Shown: in pieces, positions 21,990 through 32,843 of the stretch
Layout of the letters: the number at the start of each line of letters is the position of its first letter
Numbering within the stretch: the stretch's first letter is position 1
From: Gonocerus acuteangulatus
Lineage: Eukaryota > Arthropoda > Insecta > Hemiptera > Coreidae
Length of the DNA stretch: 64,000 nt
Direction of reading: 5' to 3'
Assembly: GCA_946811695.1 (NCBI GenBank)
Contig: OX328132.1
Location: forward strand, 122,028,235 to 122,092,234
Notes under the pieces: model-generated
Told to the model about the DNA's origin: nothing
The model's database searches: none
The model's input: only the letters and a program-made list of their open reading frames with translations
Translations under genes and position numbers: made by a program

Positions 21990-23260
21990 GCAAGGAAGTT
22001 TAAATGGAAAACGAGACTTTTCTCGGGATTTTTGGGTATATTCTAATATATAACCGGTTAGAAAATCCGGTAAATCAGTAAATGTTAATCATTAATTCGA
22101 AAGCTTATTAAATGTTCTACAAAAATGGTTTTTATGCAAATTTTAGGTAGTGCGATATTATTTAGGGAAGTCTGTGCTTAACATTTTTAAGGGCCGATTT
22201 AGTATTTGTTTTCGATTTTTGTCTCTGTTTGCTTCAAATATTGATTGGCTGGTTTTTCATTTTATTGCATTGGCCAGTAAAATCAGTTTTTTTTTTATGA
22301 AAACAAGGTAAGTAAATGAGAAATATAATTTTAATAGATTGTTCCTAAACAAAGCAACGCAAACTTTGAGAAGGCAGGCCAGTAATTTCTGCTTAGGATA
22401 CTGTTAAGTTTCCTTTTGTGGCTATATATATTTGTTCGCTCTGTAGCAACGCCAAAAATCTTCAGGTTTTGATGAAAATGGTACAAAAATCTTTCGTCTA
22501 ATTTGTAAGGCCAACTTCGTTAAGCAGCATAATCCGGTGTATGGTTTTCGTGGTGGAATTCGCGTGAAGAAAATTCGTAACGCTTGAGTTTTCTCATTAA
22601 AACCGGGAGGTACCCTTTTTATAGGCTTTCTGACGTGATGAATGGATTTTTTTTTTTTAAGGGATATCATTACCCTTTTACGAAATAATTTGTTACAACT
22701 AGCTTTCCAAATTAATTATCGGTTTGGGTACTCAGAACCGATTGGTTGAGAAGTAAATTGTTCCAGACGTTTGACTTTCATTTAAAATGGCATATTTAAA
22801 ATTTGGTTGCGTTTGTAGCATAAGAAAAAGATGTTTATTACCAAATATGAAACGTTTTGGGATCCCCCTATGTTTTATAAACTACCTTGAAAATGGTGGT
22901 AAGTGGATGGTAACCAGTCGAATGCTCCTAAAAGTTACTAGAAAAGAAGCTCTGAAGTTATTTTTGATGGGAGTGCTTTGTGTTTCATTTCCTCAGCTTT
23001 TTGTTGCTTGTAGTTTTTTTTTTTAATTGATTCTAGCATTAATAATAATTTGGGAGAAGAACAAGATGCATAAAATGAGAAACAACTTTTCGAGTGGCGC
23101 CTAAAATGTAACTTTTCTTGAGGATTTCATTGGCTTAGGCGTTTTAACGTTTCACAAAATACTGCATTTATTCTAGGCTTTCCAAATGATACTAGGTGGT
23201 TATGGAAACGCGCTAAGATAACGCAGCTTCTTCTAGTCGGGCTTTTGGATGAATGAACTT
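21990..23260 (+). repeat. dispersed repeat family A, copy 3
   Basis: Plus-strand copy carrying AATTCGAAAGCTTATTAAAT, then a second left-part block (GTACAAAAATCTTTCGTCTA, GTTAAGCAGCATAATCCG). It ends with GGAAACGCGCTAAGATAACG. The internal order suggests two partial copies joined, or one inserted into another. Confidence 0.65.
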
Positions 23261-23275
23261 CCAAGCTGTAATATG

Positions 23276-23352
23276 AAGTACGGTAGCGTATTTGGCAACA
23301 CTCTCGAGATAAAAACGGGAAATTATTGGTTCAAATCCCAGCCAGAAGATTT
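23276..23352 (+). repeat. possible tRNA-derived sequence
   Basis: An A-box-like GGTAGCGTATTTGGCAACAC and a B-box GGTTCAAATCC lie 45 nt apart, the spacing of a tRNA. Pairing of the acceptor arm is poor. A SINE head or a tRNA pseudogene are both possible. Confidence 0.35.
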
Positions 23353-23881
23353 AAGTATTATATTGCAATTTTAATTAGCTCCTGTTATTAATCAAGAGTT
23401 AAAATTTCTGCAAGTGCTAGTTTAATTAAATTGAGTTTGGTTTACTAGCAATTCTACGAGCTGAAGTGTTTGGTGTCTGGTGCAAGACGGAACGATGCTA
23501 AGTGCCGACCCCGAGGCAAAAACGCCGACAAACCACGCGCCCTGTAACTGTCAAGTGTAAATAAATCAAACAAGTTTAGAGTGCGTACTCTTGTCGGAAA
23601 CCAATGATCCAGACAAAAACTGTCGACAAAAACTGTAGCTCAGCCACCTAGTTCGCCAAGTTAGGCAGACGGTCGTGGAAAGGGAAAAAACTTAACAAAT
23701 TTCTACATCAGCTGTCAGAATCCTTCTCCCCAAGATTATCAGGTTCATTTCAGCTGTACTTTATTGATTCCTAGCTTGAAATCATCAGCATATACAGTCC
23801 TCTTTGAACTGATTAATACACTGTGAGGAGGACGTCTATGCAGAATTATCGCAGCTTGGCGGTCAACCAACTGTCTTCATG
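23353..23881. other. intergenic, no gene recognised
   Basis: Moderate GC, with no long frame or repeat identified. Confidence 0.4.
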
Positions 23882-24005
23882 TGCGTATATAAGGGGGGGG
23901 GGCTGAAGAGGTCGCAGCCCCCCTAGGGTTCTAGGCTGTTAGTATTCCTTACCCCCCTCCAAAATGCTACCAGCCCCCCACCGAAATTATTTCCTATATA
24001 AACCC
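23882..24005 (+). mobile_element. MITE with GTATATA termini, copy 2
   Basis: Short copy: TGCGTATATAAGGGGGGG at the left and GCCCCCCACCGAAATTATTT then CCTATATAAACCC at the right, forming an inverted pair of ends. Confidence 0.6.
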
Positions 24006-24039
24006 AAGACTGTCTTCCTTGTTCCATTCAAGTCCCTTT

Positions 24040-25050
24040 TAGCGCCTTTCCTCACTCCCTCCCTCCCTACCTCCTTAGAGATGAACCCCGCTTATGAGGT
24101 TGACCTCATTACACAATCGGATTGTGACGACTAGAAAATTTTACGTTTCAGAACCTATAGATGTCGAAAATAACGGTAGTTCAAATTTGCTCTCTCACAG
24201 GCTTTAAAATGATTCAATTTGGTAAAAAAATCTTTCGTTTAATTTGAAAAGTTATGTTCGTTAACCAGCAGAATCTGTCCGGAATATGGTTTTCGGAGCG
24301 AAATTTGCGAGAACAAAATCGGACCGCTTACCTTTTCGAGTTCATATGCCTGTAGGTACTCGTCTTATAGGCGCCTTGCCATAAAAAAAAAACAAAAAAA
24401 AAAAAATAAAACGAATGAACACATTTTTGCGGCGATATTTGTAACCATTTTTGAGAAAAGTGGAAACAAAATTGTTGTATCTCATTATCTCATAGAATTG
24501 TTGTATCTCATTATCTCATAGAATTGTTGGCTTCAATTGAGATATTTTCTACATGTTTACAATTTATCTAAACTGGGATGAATAAACTTCGGCTATATTT
24601 GGACTTAAGGAAGTATTTGGGGAAAAAATTATTAATAGACATCTTCGTATATTTTCGTAAATATCGTGAAAACGATTGGGGAATCGTTGGAAAGAGGAAG
24701 GTGTCAATTCAAAAGCTTACCAAAATCTATACTAAAAAGAGGGCGTAGAAATAAGCGTATAAACTTCGAAATTGTAAGTTTTGTTCTTTTGAACGGGTTT
24801 TTGTCTTTGGTTACCCAACGGTTTAATTTATTATTGTTTTTTTTTTTTTTAATTGAATTTAATAGTAAAATGAGTATTTTAATAATATAAGGTAAGAAAA
24901 TGAGAAACGTATGGGTAATAGTGCTTTCCTAGGGCGAACGTTGAGAAGTTGGGGTGAGTCATTTCCGCTTAGGATAATCTCAGTTTCCTGTTGTGGTGGC
25001 TTAAATCTTCCTTCTTGAGATGTGATTTTATATTTTTCACGAAGGAGAAA
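24040..25050 (+). repeat. dispersed repeat family A, copy 4
   Basis: Starts with CCTCCCTACCTCCTTAGAGA-type left end, then GACTAGAAAATTTTACGTTT, GTTAACCAGCAGAATCTG and GGACTTAAGGAAGTATTTGG. A 27-bp tandem duplication (TTGTTGTATCTCATTATCTC...) lies at about 24476-24530. A reverse-oriented piece follows. Confidence 0.65.
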
Positions 25051-25189
25051 TTTTATGAAAATCCTTGCTCAGTGGCCTTTCCATTTGGTTCTTCGTCTTC
25101 CTCTTCCTCCCTTTCTCTCTACTTTGGCTTTGGGTTAATAAACTTACCCAATTAAATCAGATAAAGAATGTTTGATCTTAATTCCAGAA

Positions 25190-25760
25190 AGGCAGACTCT
25201 CATGAACTGCGTCATCTTAGCGATGTTTGATCTTATCCCTAGTGACACGTTTAAAGAAATAGAAACAGATATTTGATATTTCGTAAAAAAAAAAATGAGG
25301 TAAGTAGGGGAAAAATATGTAATACGCTTTCGAATGGTTACTGCCGATTTACTAACCGTTTTAAATTTTTTTAAGAAGATATACAAAAATCCTAAAACAG
25401 CTCATGTCTTTTAGTAACAAAATTTTTTTTTTTTAATGCTTCCTTAACTCCAAACGTAACCAAAACTTAAATATCTTAGTTTAGATGAATTTTGAACAAT
25501 CGAAAATTACTTTAGATCCTTTTTCCAGATCATTTAGTTAGCTTTTAAATGCTTGTTTTCGATATACATAAAAGAAAATATACGAAGGTCGTAAAGCATT
25601 TCATGATAGCTAATTTTTTTTTTTTTTTTTATGGTGCATCAACAAATCTTGGCTATTAGCGCCGACAGCTAATCTATTTTTTTTTCTAATACTTCTTTAA
25701 CTACTAACGCAAGAAAAATATAAATATCTTAGTATAAATGAATGTCAAACGACTGGATTT
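25190..25760 (-). repeat. dispersed repeat family A, reversed fragment
   Basis: AACTGCGTCATCTTAGCG near 25205 is the complement of the family end. The minus-oriented words TTCCTTAACTCCAAACG (about 25441) and TTAGTTTAGATGAA follow. It forms an inverted arrangement with copy 4. Confidence 0.5.
25612..25672 (-). mobile_element. SINE tail fragment
   Basis: A T run is followed by ATGGTGCATCAACAAATCTT and TTAGCGCCGAC, the complement of the SINE tail. AGCTAAT flanks both sides as a probable 7-bp duplication. Confidence 0.65.
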
Positions 25761-25767
25761 TCTATTT

Positions 25768-26480
25768 CCAACATCCACCGAATCCAAATATTTCAATCCA
25801 AAGTCCTACGTACCATAGTCAATGCTCCTTATTATCTTGTAAATCGCTCCCTCCATAATGAACTAAATATCCCTTTTGTACAATATGTAATCCCTTGCCG
25901 CTTCTCATCTTTTCATAGTATATTAATCAATCATCCTAATCCTACAGCCCAATCCTTATCGAGCACCAATCATCCTAATCCTACAGCCCAATTCTCATCC
26001 TGCTCCAATCATCCTAATCCTCCAGCCCAATCCTTATCCAGCACCAATCATCTCAGTCCTACAGCCCAATCCTCATCCAGCACCAATCACCCTAATCCTA
26101 TAGCCCAATCCTCATGCAACACCAATCATCCTAATCCTATAGCCCAATCCTCATCCAGCACCAATCACCCTAATCCTATAGCCCACTCCTTATCCAGCAC
26201 CAATCATCCTAATCCTACAGCCCAATCCTTATCCAGCACCAATCATCCTACTTCTCCATCAAGACGTCTTACGGAAAGAGATGTCGAATTATATTAATAG
26301 AGAGTTATATCCATGAATATTTTCTCTCCTCATGATGTAAAAGGCTACTTTTCGTTACCTCCAATCCTCCCTGCTGGCCACAGGGTGTGGTTGGATGGCG
26401 TAAGGTTATCTCCAGCTCATCCTAGAATCCTTCCTAACAAGGAATGTATTCTGCTGACTACTGGGGACACCTGAGGCGTG
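25768..26480 (+). pseudogene. Jockey ORF2 3' fragment with in-frame minisatellite
   Basis: Plus-strand 3' end of the same family as 18.7-21.8 kb. The open frame reads HRIQIFQSKVLRTIVNAPYY and VPCR-like IPCRFSSFH. It then goes through eight repeats of a 13-codon unit (NHPNPTAQSLSST and variants) and ends at a stop at 26295-26297. The 3' UTR retains GGGTGTGGTTGGATGGCGTA and stops at GACACCTGAGGCGTG without a poly-A tail. The intact relative has a single unit. The fragment lacks RT and endonuclease and cannot be functional. Confidence 0.9.
25929..26240 (+). repeat. 39-bp minisatellite, eight units plus a partial
   Basis: Units start at 25929, 25968, 26007, 26046, 26085, 26124, 26163 and 26202, exactly 39 bp apart, each beginning AATCATCCTAATCCT or a close variant. 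A ninth partial unit starts at 26241. The frame of Jockey ORF2 is kept throughout. Confidence 0.97.
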
Positions 26481-26482
26481 GT

Positions 26483-26891
26483 ATGAACTATTTCGTTTTA
26501 TTTTCAAGAATTCAATAGATTTATAAAATATCTCCCACTTTCAACAAATAATTCATTATAACCAAAATTTAGAAAGCGCTTTATTTTTGAAATGTTTAAT
26601 ATAGAAATTATGTTATAAATGGTAATTAACTTAAACTATTTTGTTTTTGAAAAAAGTTAAATACTCCTTCTTATATGTAATGTTCTGAAAATATTATAAA
26701 ATGCTGAAAAGTGATGAATAATTAATATTTAATTTCCTACGAAAGTGAATTTTATTGAATAGCTGGTAATTGTAATTAGATCTTAGAATTCACAAGTTCT
26801 TTTCTTATATTACATCATTTCTTTCTTCTTATTCAGCTTCATGTATTGAGTTCAATCTTCTTGTACAGAATGCACCCACTGAGTTTACTTT

Positions 26892-26931
<40 letters not shown>

Positions 26932-27780
26932 AAAACAAAAAGCAAGACTACAAAAAAAATAAAAAAATCATTTTATTTAAAAATTATAAAATATCAATAT
27001 GTTTGCGAAATTGCAAAGGCGTTAAAAGTTACTTTATCCATTTAAATAGATAACATGTTTCTTGAACCGTGATTCTCTGATTGACTTCTATTTAGGATCA
27101 CAAACTGAGCAAAAACAAAAAAAAAGTTTAATCAACACACACCAGATATTGAAACCAGAAGATGAATTAAATCCTGAAATAGATTAAAAATTACAATTTG
27201 GTTTACTATTCTATTTATAATATATTCTTTATTGACGGACTATGGTCCCTGTAGGCTTCATATTAGTGTCGAAATTTCGTTTTCGACGAAAGAAGCTTTT
27301 GCATGGCGTTACCGTTAATAATATTTTAACTTAAAACTCAGTCTCTTATTAGTCAAACTTTTGCTGGTAACAAAGACTATTTTTTATTTTCATTAAAAAG
27401 TATTAATAAAACAACCATAGTCCGCCCGCAAACAAAGGAACCAGAAGGGCTTTGCCCGAGGGGATCTAATCCTTCCCACACTAGGGCTGAATGCAGCGCG
27501 TGCGCACTACCTTGTTCTTTTTTTTCAGACAGGGCTATAGAGTGTTCATACTATTAAAAATTAACTTCTTTGGCTGTTATAAGCCTCTACAGTGAGTGTC
27601 AAACGTATTGATTCGCTAAAGTCATTCACCAAAAGAAAAAAAAGGGGTTTTTAACGATATCATTTTGATGATAATTAGTCATCAATAAAATATTCTTTTT
27701 ATTAAAAATATTAAAAAAAAAAAAAAAAAAAAAAAGAACTCGTGAGAAGAAGAAGAGAGGAAGAAGGTTCCTGCACAAAT
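26483..27780. other. AT-rich intergenic sequence
   Basis: Holds a TA tract (26895-26930). GACGGACTATGGT at 27232 and ACCATAGTCCGCCC at 27414 may be the ends of a ~200-bp MITE. No gene was recognised. Confidence 0.4.
26895..26930. repeat. (TA)n microsatellite
   Basis: Perfect TA run of about 36 bp. Confidence 0.95.
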
Positions 27781-27829
27781 GTTTAAAATATTATTGGAGA
27801 TTGCTGGATGGTGGAAATTGATGTTCCAA

Positions 27830-28124
27830 GGATGTAATAAAAGTCGAAAATTCCCCCAGGTGGTTTATTGGCAAAACGTTTTCAGGGACTAAGCCCCATT
27901 TTCAATGCTGGACAAAATCGTGTTTTATATTATATTAAGAGGTAGTCTCAGGTTTTACGATTGTTATTATTTTTGTTATGATTATTTTGTTATTTTAATA
28001 TGGTTTAAATTTAACTTGTTTTAATTATTGTATTGTGTCACAGGGCATTGAAAATGGGTCTTAGTCCCTGAAAACGTTTTGCCAATAAAACACCTGTGGG
28101 AATTTTCGACCTTTATTTCATCCT
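27830..28124. mobile_element. second palindromic PLE-like insertion
   Basis: Two arms of about 80 bp are inverted copies (CAAGGATGTAATAAAAGTCG ... its complement with one or two changes). They carry GGCAAAACGTTTTCAGGGAC at the inner side and are separated by about 130 bp of AT-rich DNA. The inner motif, TGAAAATGGG / CCC / TGAAAACGTTTTGCC, has the layout of the PLE hammerhead end at 8.7 kb in diverged form. A leader-like GGAGATTGCTGG lies just left of it. Confidence 0.6.
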
Positions 28125-29431
28125 TGTTTAATAATAATTAATAACAATATAAATCCATATATACAAAAATGAAGAATCAAAAGTATTGACATACTAATTT
28201 TATTTTGTAAAAAAAAAAAAAAATACTTTTTAAGGACCATCATATCGGTAAGAACAATGACAATTGTACGCATGTTATAATAATTCATCAATTAGTTATT
28301 TTATTTATTAATAATATCAGCAAATAGATCATAACATATTAATAATCAAAATATATCAGTGTCTTAGGACGGCCACTTCTGTGATTAGAAGAAAAATTGT
28401 TTTCTGAACATTAGCATGGCTCCTTTTAACAATTCTTTAATATAATAATAATTTTTCTCTTCAACATTATTATTCATTTTTGTTTCCTTACCATGATATC
28501 ATAGGTTGAATTATTTTTAGAAAGAAGCGCTTTAGTGTGTTTTGAAGGTGACTGAGGTATCAGAGGTGTATAAGTTGTGAAAATAATAAGGATTTTAAAT
28601 GAAGGTATACCAATACTTTTGACTTTAGTAATTAACGTGTTCAATTATCAGTTTAGATATGAGTATTAATTCTCTTATTTTAGCTAAGCAAGGATCACAT
28701 TGTAACTACAGGAGAAGGATATTTGCTTAACAACTACAACTTTGTATTTGATAAACAATAACGTCGTAACATATTTAATATTGCTAAATGTATCAATACT
28801 TTTGCACTCATTGTAAGTGTATAATCAAAACTCAACAAGCAAAAAATGTATGGATTATTTTTTGCGAATTTCAGATTTCAAGTAATGCCTCGCCGAACAA
28901 GAGATAAAGGTTCATCCAACCACAGATTCTATCTCTTAGTTTCCTTTATATTGCTTAAAACCGTTTAAGATATGAGAGAAATAGTAAAATGATACAACTG
29001 ACCTCTGAAGAGTCTGCTAGGGCCAGAAGGAAGTTGCATGGGATGTGTGCTGCTGAGGCATGCGGCTTGAAGGTGCAACAGGATCCCTGAGACTGAGGCA
29101 CATCTTCATCCCCTCGTACTGTTTCTGGTTAGGTGGGGGTGGGGAGTTTAGACCTGAGAGGGATCGGCCTTCCACCAACACAGAGAGAAAGGAACATAGA
29201 GATAATGAGAGAGAAGGAACAAGACAACGGGTCAGGAGTGGGATGTTGTCTGAGTATCTCTAAACTAACCAATCTATCTCTCGTTTAGGAATTCCAGTTA
29301 TGAGTATCGGTATGATAAAGATACCGTGTACATTACTTATCCATATATTATAAATACATTCTGTACAGTATATAGCTGCCTGTGAAAGTGATATTATTGT
29401 GATGGAGGAGCTCAAAAATGTATTTACTACA
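28125..29431. other. intergenic, no gene recognised
   Basis: AT-rich except for a GC-richer block at 29010-29240, which has an open plus frame of 67 codons but no recognisable motif. Confidence 0.4.
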
Positions 29432-29615
29432 TTTTTTTTTATTTTTTTTTACGGCGCATCGACAAATCTTGGCCATTAGCGCCGACATCCAGGGTGCAGC
29501 CAGGAAATTTCTCAGCGAGCCCTGAGATGAGAAAATTCCTGTCGCCGGTGGGATCGAACCCACCATCTCCCGCTTATGAATCTAGCGCGCTAGCCACTAG
29601 ACCACGGGAGACCCC
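29432..29615 (-). mobile_element. tRNA-derived SINE, copy 2
   Basis: Minus strand: head GGGGTCTCCCGTGGTCTAGT, B box GGGTTCGATCCCACC, body, tail GCGCTAATGGCCAAGATTTG then GCGCCGT and a poly-A (plus T run). The same family as 13364-13560. Confidence 0.92.
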
Positions 29616-29649
29616 TGGTAAATATAATATAATACCAACATGTATTTAG

Positions 29650-30047
29650 TACATGTTGGTATTATATTATGAGAGGGACAACACGTTAGATTATAAAAGG
29701 ATGGCCATATTTATCACTATGTATATACTTCATGTTGGTATTATATTATAACAGGGTGACCATATTTATCACTATGTATATACTTCATGTTGGTATTATA
29801 TTATAACAGGGTGACCATATTTATCACTATGTATATACTTCATGTTGGTATTATATTAGAACAGGGAGACCTTATTTATCACTATGTATATACTTCATGT
29901 TGGTATTATATCATAATAGGGTGACCATATTTATCACTATGTATATACTTCATGTTGGTATTATATTATAACAGGGTGACCATATTTATCAGTATGGATT
30001 TATTGCATATTGATATTATATTATAAGAGGGTGACCATATTTATCAC
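29650..30047 (+). repeat. 55-bp tandem array
   Basis: CATGTTGGTATTATATTAT starts at 29731, 29786, 29841, 29896 and 29951, exactly 55 bp apart, with a diverged unit on each side (29652 and about 30005). Confidence 0.97.
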
Positions 30048-30057
30048 CCTCTTTGTT

Positions 30058-30849
30058 GATATTCTCCCTCTGGAGGCGGTTTCCGCATGCTGATAGGTAG
30101 AGATGGCGCTTGACAGAGCAACACACCCTACGAACATATCGAGAAAAAAAACGACTATCTTCATAAGGTGTGATATTCTGCCGAAACGCACAAGATTTCT
30201 TCCGCGTGGAAGAAACAAGAAATTTAATGATATCCTTCCTTTGTAGGTAGTTTCCGCATGTTGAAAAGTAGAGATGTCGCTTGACAGAGCAAAACACCTT
30301 ACGAACATATCGCGAAAAATAAAACGACTATGTCCATAGGATGTTATATCCTGCCGAAACGCAGAAGATTTCTTCCGTGTGAAACAAACAGGAAAGTTAA
30401 TGTATTCTTCCTCTGGAGGCAGTTTCCGCATGTTGATAAGTAGAGATGGCGCTTGACAGAGCAACTCACCCTACGAAAATATCGAGAAAAAAAAACGACT
30501 ATCTTCATAGGGTGTGATATTCTGCCGAAACGCACAAGATTTCTTTCGTGTAAAAAAAAAAAAAAAAAAAAAAAAAGATTAATGATATTCTTCCTCTGTA
30601 GGTAGTTTCCGCATGCTAATAGGTAGAGATGGCGCTTGACAGAGCAACACACCCCACGATCATATCGAGAAAAAAAAAAAAGACTACGTTCATTGGGTGT
30701 GATATTCTGCCGAAGCACACAAGATTTCTTCCGCGTGGAAGAAACAATAAAATTAATGATATTCTTCCTCTGGAGGCAGTTTCCAAATGCTGATAAGTGG
30801 AGATGGCGCTTACCAAAGCAAAATATCTGGAGAAATATAGCGAATATGA
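30058..30849 (+). repeat. ~175-bp satellite-like array, block 1
   Basis: Units begin GATATTCTCCCTCTGGAGG or close variants at about 30058, 30229, 30403, 30584 and 30759. Each holds TTTCCGCATG, GAGATGGCGCTTGACAGAGC and CATATCGAGAAAA. Long minus-strand frames across it are by-products of the repeat. The fifth unit is cut by a PLE. Confidence 0.92.
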
Positions 30850-30881
30850 AGGTAGGGATTGTCGTGGTTCGGTCGTTACTT

Positions 30882-30941
30882 TTTTTTTTTTTTTTTTTTT
30901 TTAATTATAGGTGCTTCTACTGCCAAGGTCATTAGCACCAA
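30882..30941 (-). mobile_element. SINE tail inserted in a PLE terminus
   Basis: A T run, then AATTATAGGTGCTTCTACTG and CCAAGGTCATTAGCACC (complement of a SINE tail). It is flanked by GGTCGTTACTT on both sides (30871-30881 and 30942-30952), an 11-bp target duplication. Confidence 0.85.
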
Positions 30942-30995
30942 GGTCGTTACTTCTTGATAAAACTACATTTTACAAGTGAAAATGGTATTCTTGCA

Positions 30996-31036
30996 GACGT
31001 TTCGGCTTGAAATTCAAGCCTTCATCAGGGCTGTAA
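30996..31036 (-). ncRNA. hammerhead ribozyme-like motif in PLE copy 3
   Basis: Minus strand: GCC, CTGATGA, an eight-pair hairpin GGCTTGAA/TTCAAGCC, then GAAA, CGTC. The conserved core segments are exact. Stem I is weaker here (TGC opposite GCC). Confidence 0.6.
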
Positions 31037-31064
31037 AAACAAGCAGGACAGATTTAATAGTAAC

Positions 31065-31065
<1 letters not shown>

Positions 31066-31110
<45 letters not shown>
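31066..31110. repeat. (TA)n microsatellite inside PLE copy 3
   Basis: Perfect TA run. A TA run is also present at the matching place of the copy at 35.5 kb, so it is part of the element. Confidence 0.95.
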
Positions 31111-31114
<4 letters not shown>

Positions 31115-31479
31115 AAACCATAATATATAGCTAGAAAAACAATATGCTATAGCAGCGCTTAGATTAGAGGTACATGGGAACAGATATAAGAATAAGAAGA
31201 TGGGCTTACCGATGAGAATCATATAAAAAATGAGAATCATGAACAACATTTCTGACTGTTGATACAAGGAAACTTAGGAGAAAGGAGTTGTTGAGGGGGG
31301 GGGGTTCTTGACCACACAATGAGTTGGGGGCTACATTAGGGAGCGGTGTCGTAAAGTGAGATGTCATAAAATTTTGTGTTAATGATGGAAGGGCGGCAGG
31401 TATGAAGGGCTATATTGCAGGCGGTATAGGGTTTAGGAAGAAGTTTTTATTAAATGGAAGATGCTGGAGTAGGTAGAGG

Positions 31480-31850
31480 AGATGACTTCTTTATCAATTT
31501 TGTCATTTACTGGGTTATTCTCTAGGTGGCTAAATATTGATTCGGAAAGGAGGCGTTTGTCCTCGTTGGATTCAGTGGAGAGGATGGAGTATTGGTCAAA
31601 GTGGAAGTTATGTCCGTCTGTGAAGGCATGTCTAGTTAAAGCGGTCTTTATGTCTGTATTCCTTACATCGTTTTTGTGATTGTTGATTTGTATTCTTTCT
31701 GGGTTTTAGTCTGTCCAATGTACGCACTATTGCAGTTCGGTGTGATGCAGGGATTCTGTAGACCGCATTGGTACTGTGTTTAAGTGGGATAGGGTCTTTT
31801 AGAGTCGCATACCTATAAGTTTTTTAGTTTGCTCTGTGTCGAAAGTCCTA
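31480..31850 (-). pseudogene. PLE GIY-YIG domain remnant
   Basis: The minus-strand sequence corresponds to the GIY-YIG segment of the other copies: a region equivalent to VYRIPC...YIGQT, then GHNFHFDQYSILSTESNEDK-type sequence with stops and shifts. The RT part is missing. Confidence 0.7.
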
Positions 31851-32029
31851 GTTTTAGATTGGGGAATGTATTGCGTAGGGATTTTTGGATTTTTTTCGGT
31901 GAGGTTTGGGATATATGGGAGGCCTCTGAATTGAAAGACTATATTGTCTTGGGTAGTGGGTAGGGGTTTGGGTTTTTTTATTTATTTATTTATTTTTTTT
32001 TTTATTTATTTATATTTTTTTTAAATAAG

Positions 32030-32070
32030 CCTGAAAAGGACATTGAGGTCCGAAACTTGTAATATTATTT
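32030..32070 (+). ncRNA. hammerhead-like hairpin of a third PLE-type end (weak)
   Basis: CCTGAAAAGGAC, loop ATTGAG, GTCCGAAACTTGT: a CTGAnnA box, a four-pair hairpin and GAAA in the order seen in the PLE termini, followed by an AATAAAATT stretch. It could be chance. Confidence 0.3.
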
Positions 32071-32256
32071 AATAAAATTGTAATATTATATTATAAAATG
32101 AATATATATTGAGTTCTATCCATCATTATTGAATCCTGCTTTTACATCCCGTTCCAGCATCTCATATCTTTTATTAATCTAAACAGGGTTTCTTCTCCAT
32201 GTTCCTAGATCTTGCTAGAAATCTGTGCTATTAAAACGTACAAAACTCTCATGTCC

Positions 32257-32430
32257 TGGTTCTTCGTGGTCTAGTGGCGAAGGCCTTGGATTCTTATGCG
32301 GGAGAGGAGGTTCGAATGCCGTCTGGAGCAGAGCTTTTTCACATTTCAGAGCCTGTTTAGAGAACTCCCTGCTGCACCACGGAGGTTCGGGAAGGATGGC
32401 AACCTCTAAATGCCTAGATACGTACCTAGA
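32257..32430 (+). mobile_element. second tRNA-derived SINE family
   Basis: The head TTCTTCGTGGTCTAGTGGCG (A box) with B box GAGGTTCGAATGCC is related to the other SINE head. The body (CACATTTCAGAGCCTGTTTA, CTGCACCACGGAGGTTCGGG) is different. No clear tail was found. Confidence 0.6.
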
Positions 32431-32808
32431 GAGAACAAACAAATAATATATAATTAAAAAAAGTATGAGACAGAAGCGGCTTTCATCCCTTTGGTACATA
32501 TTTTATGTTTGATTTTTAAAAGTAATATCTTACAGCAGGAATACAAAATATTTAATATGTGCAAGTTGTTCAATGAATTAATGTAGTGTTAAAAAATATA
32601 TTTTAAAACTATAATACAACAATAAAAACTCTTCGTATGTCTATAAATATAATAATTGTTGGTAAAACTGAAGGAGAGCGCCATCAGAACCATTTTTTTT
32701 TTTCAAATTTTGCACTTAGTGCTTAATAACTTATTTCCTAGTTGAGAGCAACTTTTTTTTTAACGAATTCGTGCTTAGTGCATCAAATACGTTATAGTGC
32801 AAAATTTG

Positions 32809-32843
<35 letters not shown>

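Larger units (their letters stand above)
30851..31973 (-). mobile_element. Penelope-like element copy 3, 5'-truncated
   Basis: Minus strand. The 3' terminus (plus-strand GGTAGGGATTGTCGTGGTTC) is at 30851. Next come the hammerhead-like motif near 31000-31030, a TA tract, a C-rich run and the GIY-YIG region (31480-31850). The element is truncated at 31973 in the RT-GIY linker, where T-rich DNA begins. It lies inside the 175-bp array. Confidence 0.88.

Noticed and set aside
29060..29263. GC-richer open frame of 67 codons
   Set aside because: Composition differs from the surroundings, but there is no motif, splice site or relative in the window.
30016..30816. Overlapping minus-strand frames of up to 147 codons with repeated CSVKRHLYLS-type sequence
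   Set aside because: They lie entirely in the 175-bp tandem array, occur in more than one frame and repeat with the DNA period. They are by-products of the repeat, not a gene.
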